Below are positions 59,656-64,000 of a stretch of 64,000 nt of DNA, piece after piece. Position numbers and translations under genes: made by a program. This stretch comes from Ilex aquifolium (lineage: Eukaryota; Streptophyta; Magnoliopsida; Aquifoliales; Aquifoliaceae), in contig OX637394.1 of assembly GCA_951799425.1 (NCBI GenBank), positions 8,815,501 to 8,879,500 of the forward strand, in the 5' to 3' direction. Position 1 is the first letter of the stretch; every line of letters starts with the position of its first letter. The notes under the pieces were generated by a model, which did no database searches, was not told the origin of the DNA, and saw only the letters and a list, made by a program, of their open reading frames with translations.

Positions 59656-62349
59656 TCAATTGCCAACCCCTAGTTTCTCCTCCTTTCTCCACTGCCTGAG
59701 TAAGTATGATACTCCCTCCTTCAATGTTGCTTTTTTTTCCTTCTTCATAATTCCAGAGCTCTGGTACCACGTGCCAACCACGGGGGTTGTACTCATTTAG
59801 CTCCATCAAGGCAGCAGTCACAGCCATGTAAACTTCATTACCTAGTCAGTCTTCAGATTTTTCAGTTTTTCATCCTCTTCATCAATTATTTCCTAAGCAT
59901 GATTTAACAGATTAGGAGGATAGGAGAAACAGAATCTGATTTATAATGAAAAATTGGTGTTAAGAGAAGAGGGACAGAAAATCCTAGGACAATTTCACCA
60001 CCGATACAGACTAGTCCACCGCCAACCAGGCTAAATGAATGAATACTATGGCAGGGTGACAGAACAAATTACAGTACCGCCACAGAATATTAGAAGCCTC
60101 GTAGAGGAAAGGTAAGAAGAGATAAAGACGACAAGAGGCTAGAAAGTTGCAGTTATATGCAAGTCATGTAACCAATTTCAAGTGAGCACCTCTTTCCGGC
60201 AAAAAAAAAATGGTGGCTTTGCGTTTAATTTGTTTCTATTTTGGGGCTTTAACTAATGAAGGAGATACTTTGCCATCTCATCTTTTGGACAATTAAGAAA
60301 ACTAAGATGCCTACTGGAAAAATTACACGAGTTCTCCGAATATCAACTTATCAAGTTTTCTGCATGCCCCTATATAACTCTATAAAGCTAGCCGTTTGAG
60401 GAAAAATTGTCAATATGATGCATTCTTTGACTTTGCAATGCATGAGTAATAAAAGTCCGTTGAAAGATAGAATGTTTGCTAATGTTATGTAGAATTGCAT
60501 ACCTGTTCTACCTTGTGCTTCCCATCACCTTCAACTGCGACAACCTTACAAGGGTGCCAGCTAGGATCCCAAAGGTAGTCCTCCCATAATGAGCACAACT
60601 CCTTAGCTTTCTCATCCACCTCATTTCCCGAGCATCTTCTCTTCGCAGCATCATGGAATGGCTTGCTATCAAGCTCTCCCATTCTCTTTACACCAATCAA
60701 AGCTTGAGAAGACTGCTCCTGCAAGGCCTATAGGACCAGGAATTAGTCATATTTACCAAATCTTAGGTATAACTGCAAAATTAAAAAAAAAAAAAAAAAA
60801 CAGTAAATTGTTTTGTAAGTCAACAATCCCATATATTTTTCTTACTGCAGCAGTTGATCAGGGAAACAAATAGCATCGACATTGGTTTCATATCTCATTT
60901 ACGTGACGTACAAAAGTTCATAGTTAGTAAAATGTTAATAGCATTGCTAGCCCTAGCTATATAAGTGAAAGTAGTTCATCCTATGAAGAAAAGATTAAGG
61001 GCCATTGACCACAATTTGTCAAGGAACCAAAAATTCTGGTAAGGGAGATATGTTCACCAGGAACATCACATAATTAGCAGGCACATCAAGTGAGACGCAA
61101 CCAGATTCTAACAAGAGATGCCAGAGAACATTATAAGATAATAGGTCACAGACACGTGGACACAGAGATGCACAGAACAAAATATTGGTACTTTAGTGTA
61201 TTTATATTTGTATGGATGAGACCAACACAATCATCAAACAATTGCCAAAAGTATTTTATGACAATCATATTTTCACAAATGAGGATAGTAACTTTTGATG
61301 CATCGAGTCTTAGCACATCGAACTGTAAATGTAGGTTTGAAATGGTTTCTCACTAGAACTTAAGACGCATGTAGCCAGATACTAGGTTAACGAAGTAGTA
61401 TCGTTCTGCATGATTTTTTCCTAAATTATCAAAATTGTATTTGTGGAAATGAACTTTCTGAGAAAAATTGCAATGAAGCAATAACAGATTTACAGAACAA
61501 GTCTTCACATCAGGCTTCTTTGGTCTAGTTCTTGCACATACAATTCCCAGGATACACAGCACACCCAATCTGAGTAAGCACTTATCGAGCAATCTGCTCA
61601 CTCATATCATATACTTTCTCCTACACAAATTGCACATTCTATTCTCATTTCCTTTTTGCATGGTTCTGGATTATAGCATTAGAGAAATACCCATTGCATG
61701 CTTTTTCTGGCATGCCATTTATTTTTAACAAATGTTGTGCAATTTACCACCATGATTTGTTGTCACCAGACTAACATTGCTGGTCGTGTAATGCTGGTAT
61801 GGAATATCAGAAATGCTGATGAGGAAATTATCAACAAGAAGCCAACAAGTGATACCGACAATAGCTTAGGCAACTTAGAGATCATGGCTTCTTTTCATTT
61901 TCTGTTTTCTGATCCCCTCAAGTCCCTAGACCAGGGTGGTGGTGTAACCTCTAAAAGTGAGTATAGACTAATAATAGGTCAGATTGTATCATCTACATAT
62001 TGAAAGCTACTTTAAGAAGGATTTGCCAGGAAATGCAACATTATATTTATAACCTAGTATCTTATGACCAAAAAGGAATTTCAGAAAACAGAGAAAGACT
62101 ATTGAGTTATTCAAATGTCTGGTTCTTCTGCAAAAACCATTTTAAGTAAATGAAATTTTAGAATTACATATGGTCTTCCATTTATATAAACATCGCAGCC
62201 AGACCAAAACAATGAGAAAAGAAAACTCACTGTGATTAACTCTTTACGAGCTTCTTGACATTCATCATCGCTTTTGCGCTCCTTGACAAGAAGGTCATGA
62301 AGTAATGCTTCCAGACTTTCAAGTTCCTCTTCCTTCTCCTTAAGGTCCT

Positions 62350-62420
62350 GTTGAATATGCAGAGCCCGTTGAGTATGAAGAGCCCTTGAATGCCCCTTGA
62401 ATTCCCAGAGCCCCTCGAAT
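62350..62420 (-). repeat. 18-bp repeat inside the coiled-coil exon of the FDM-like gene
   Basis: On the minus strand GGGGCTCTGCGAATTCGA, GGGGCTCTGGGAATTCAA, a short GGGGCATTCAA, GGGCTCTTCATACTCAAC and GGGCTCTGCATATTCAAC follow each other. In one frame they give GALRIR/GALGIQ units, in another RALHTQ/RALHIQ. Related proteins do not have such units as far as I know. Confidence 0.75.
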
Positions 62421-62849
62421 TCGCAGAGCCCCTCTCATATGCTTTATCTCAAGCTCCAATGCTTGCTTGGCACTGAGTTTTTTTTTCTAGTTCAACAATT
62501 TTCTTGTGCAGTATCTCATTTTCCCACTAGCATTAAAGTAAGAAACAAATGATCAAATTACAAAATGTATAGAAACCCAAAAAGGCACAACTGTTTGTTT
62601 TATATTTCAAGTCAAAATAGAAAAAAAAAATGCAATACCCTTTGATCTTCTGCCAACCTTAGCATATTTTCACCATCCTTCTTTTGCCCTAAGGTTGCTT
62701 TCTCATTCTACATGAACAAAAACAAATCCATTATCCACCCAAATGCAAAACGTAGCAGATTCAAAGAAAAATTAAAAAATATATCTCCAATAATGATAAC
62801 GTGCGCAAAGAAAATGAAGATATTGGCTATGCTTCTCTGCCATGGAATT

Positions 62850-63237
62850 ATACTACTGTTCCATTTGGCAGGAAGAATGGAAAGTGGGGATACATTTTTT
62901 ATTTTTCACTTTCTTTGTGTTTTGTTGGATGGAAAACAAAAATACTTAATTTTTTATTTTTTTTTATGCTTGGTAAGAGGAAAAAATATTTTTTATTTTT
63001 TTTAAAAAGTATAAATACATATTTTATTATTGTATTTATATATAAAATTAATATATACATAATATATGTATATACCAAAAGATATATAGACAAATAAGAT
63101 AAATTTTAATACAAATAATTAATTTTGCATCCACTTTCCTTTCAATTTTGGAGGGATTAATTTTGATGAATTATAAAGAAAGCTCATCATCAACTTTTTC
63201 ATCCATCATATTTTCCTTCCTTACCAAACATGATATA
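62850..63237. mobile_element. Possible MITE in an FDM-like intron
   Basis: CCATTTGGCAGGAAGAATGG and the inverse of CCTTCCTTACCAAACATG pair loosely. The wording resembles the element at 35948. The limits and family are uncertain. Confidence 0.35.
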
Positions 63238-63276
63238 TCCCTGACAAAAAAAAAAAAAAAATTTCATCCTTCCAAC

Positions 63277-63454
63277 AATGCTATTGGGACATAATTTGAG
63301 GACATAATTTAGGGACTTAATGCATTATGACCATTGGATTGTCAGTGGGTCCCAACATTAAATTATAACTGGGTCCCAACACTATCAATCCAATGGTCAT
63401 AATGCATTAAGTCCCCAAATTATGTCCTTCAATTATGTCCCAATAGCATTAGTG
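63277..63454. mobile_element. Palindromic MITE in an FDM-like intron
   Basis: ATGCTATTGGGACATAATT at the left pairs with AATTATGTCCCAATAGCAT at the right. The inverted match runs on through GGACTTAATGCATTATGACC and CCATTGGATTG. TTCCAAC occurs on both flanks, which may be most of an 8-bp hAT duplication. About 178 bp, non-coding. Confidence 0.85.
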
Positions 63455-63883
63455 TTCCAACTATCCATCTTTCCATTTTTTCACTGTATCAAACCGAGCA
63501 TAAAATTCGAAGGAAATCTGCATTACCATTTGCTTCTCAAGAGAGAGCCTCCTTCTCTCCTTTTCCTTGTCATTGTAAGCCTCGCGTTTCATCAATTCTT
63601 CCTCACGCCGCTCAAGTTCTCTCTTTTCGGCTTCCAAGTGCAATGTAATTCTCTCCTGCTCTTGGAAAAACTTCTCAAACTGATCACGTGCACTCTGCTG
63701 CATCTTGCTCATCTCAGATGTACCTGTGAAGAAAACATTATCGAAAGGAGCCCCTAAATATGTCATTTTCGGTATAGAGATGAGAAAAACATACCTTCAT
63801 TGAAAGCTCGGTGCATCTCATCGTGTTGAGCCATGGGCTTGGTTAGAGAGTGAGTAAATAGAAAGAGAACATAGGGACGGACC

Positions 63884-64000
63884 TAGGCGTGTTCACTCTA
63901 CCTACGGGTAGGAAATATAGTCTTCCGTCGTCCTACCCGATACTTTGAGGAAAAAAAATTTATTTGCCTACCCTACCCGATCAGGTGTGGTATTCCTACC
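63884..64000. mobile_element. hAT MITE, left part, cut by the window end
   Basis: It starts TAGGCGTGTTCACTCTACC and continues with ACGGGTAGGAAATATAGTC and CCTACCCGATACTTTG, matching the MITE at 19088 in order. The right end lies outside the window. Confidence 0.85.

Larger units (their letters stand above)
59656..63834 (-). pseudogene. FACTOR OF DNA METHYLATION / IDN2-like gene, coiled-coil and XH domain, damaged
   Basis: Exons on the minus strand: up to 63834 to 63795 (MAQHDEMHRAFNE), 63527-63723 (MSKMQQSARDQFEKFF; coiled coil), 62639-62707 (NEKATLGQKKDGENM), 62231-62526 (KKIVELE; DLKEKEEELESLEALL), 60503-60718 (ALIGVKRMGELDSKPF; start of XH) and 59656-59892 (EIIDEEDEKLKNLK; VPELWNYEEGKKATLKEGV; end of XH). 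Family members (FDM1-5, IDN2) bind RNA duplexes and act in RNA-directed DNA methylation. Damage: an extra A in the A-run near 62482, an 18-bp repeat block that changes frame (62350-62420), a missing base near 59848, and an extra A near 59732. The last two cancel in length. The N-terminal zf-XS and XS domains are not seen; a hAT MITE begins 50 bp upstream. Two of the indels lie in homopolymers and could be sequence errors. Confidence 0.72.

Overview
The window is nuclear DNA of a dicotyledonous, probably woody, plant. It is AT-rich. Its genes have GT-AG introns and TATA boxes, and repeats of almost every plant class fill the space between them. I read three host gene families from the sequence: two complete cytochrome P450 genes of the CYP714 type (6406-8607 and 27630-29826, both minus strand), one alpha-expansin gene (56186-57841, plus), and a damaged FACTOR OF DNA METHYLATION / IDN2-type gene (59656-63834, minus, running towards or past the right edge). 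I found no tRNA, rRNA or CRISPR array. The species cannot be named from this sequence.

Layout. 1-6400: AT-rich intergenic DNA with a MITE-like element, a three-unit ~350-bp tandem repeat, a small LTR element with a clean 5-bp target duplication, and a SINE. 6400-9950: first P450 gene and its duplicated upstream flank. 9950-27440: a ~17.5-kb stack of nested mobile DNA. It holds LINE pieces, retroelement-derived DNA, a Copia fossil and an 8.46-kb foldback element with a 9-bp target duplication. That foldback itself carries a Stowaway MITE, a solo LTR inside the MITE, and a hAT MITE. 27440-30640: second P450 gene in a copy of the same segment. 30640-37780: minisatellite with a 32-C run, a PIF-type MITE, a Helitron, and a MITE split by a dimeric SINE. 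37782-42826: non-coding LTR element with two 933-bp LTRs and a 5-bp target duplication. 42830-56060: SINE, several TIR elements and five Helitrons, two pairs of which are in tandem. 56060-64000: expansin gene, SINE, damaged RNA-directed DNA methylation gene with MITEs in its introns, and the start of a hAT MITE cut by the window end.

The genes do not form a pathway. The P450 pair is a local duplication: same five-exon structure, both 515 codons, about 94% identical by eye. The two copies were pushed apart by the nested insertions and now differ at the I-helix threonine. The expansin is a cell-wall loosening protein. The FDM/IDN2-like gene belongs to the machinery that silences transposons. 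Its copy here has lost reading frame and lacks its N-terminal RNA-binding domains inside the window.

The most unusual structure is an array at 21642-23075 of twenty or so 13-21-nt perfect or near-perfect hairpins. Their stems differ in sequence but keep pairing, and their loops are mostly three purine-rich bases. I know of no name for it.
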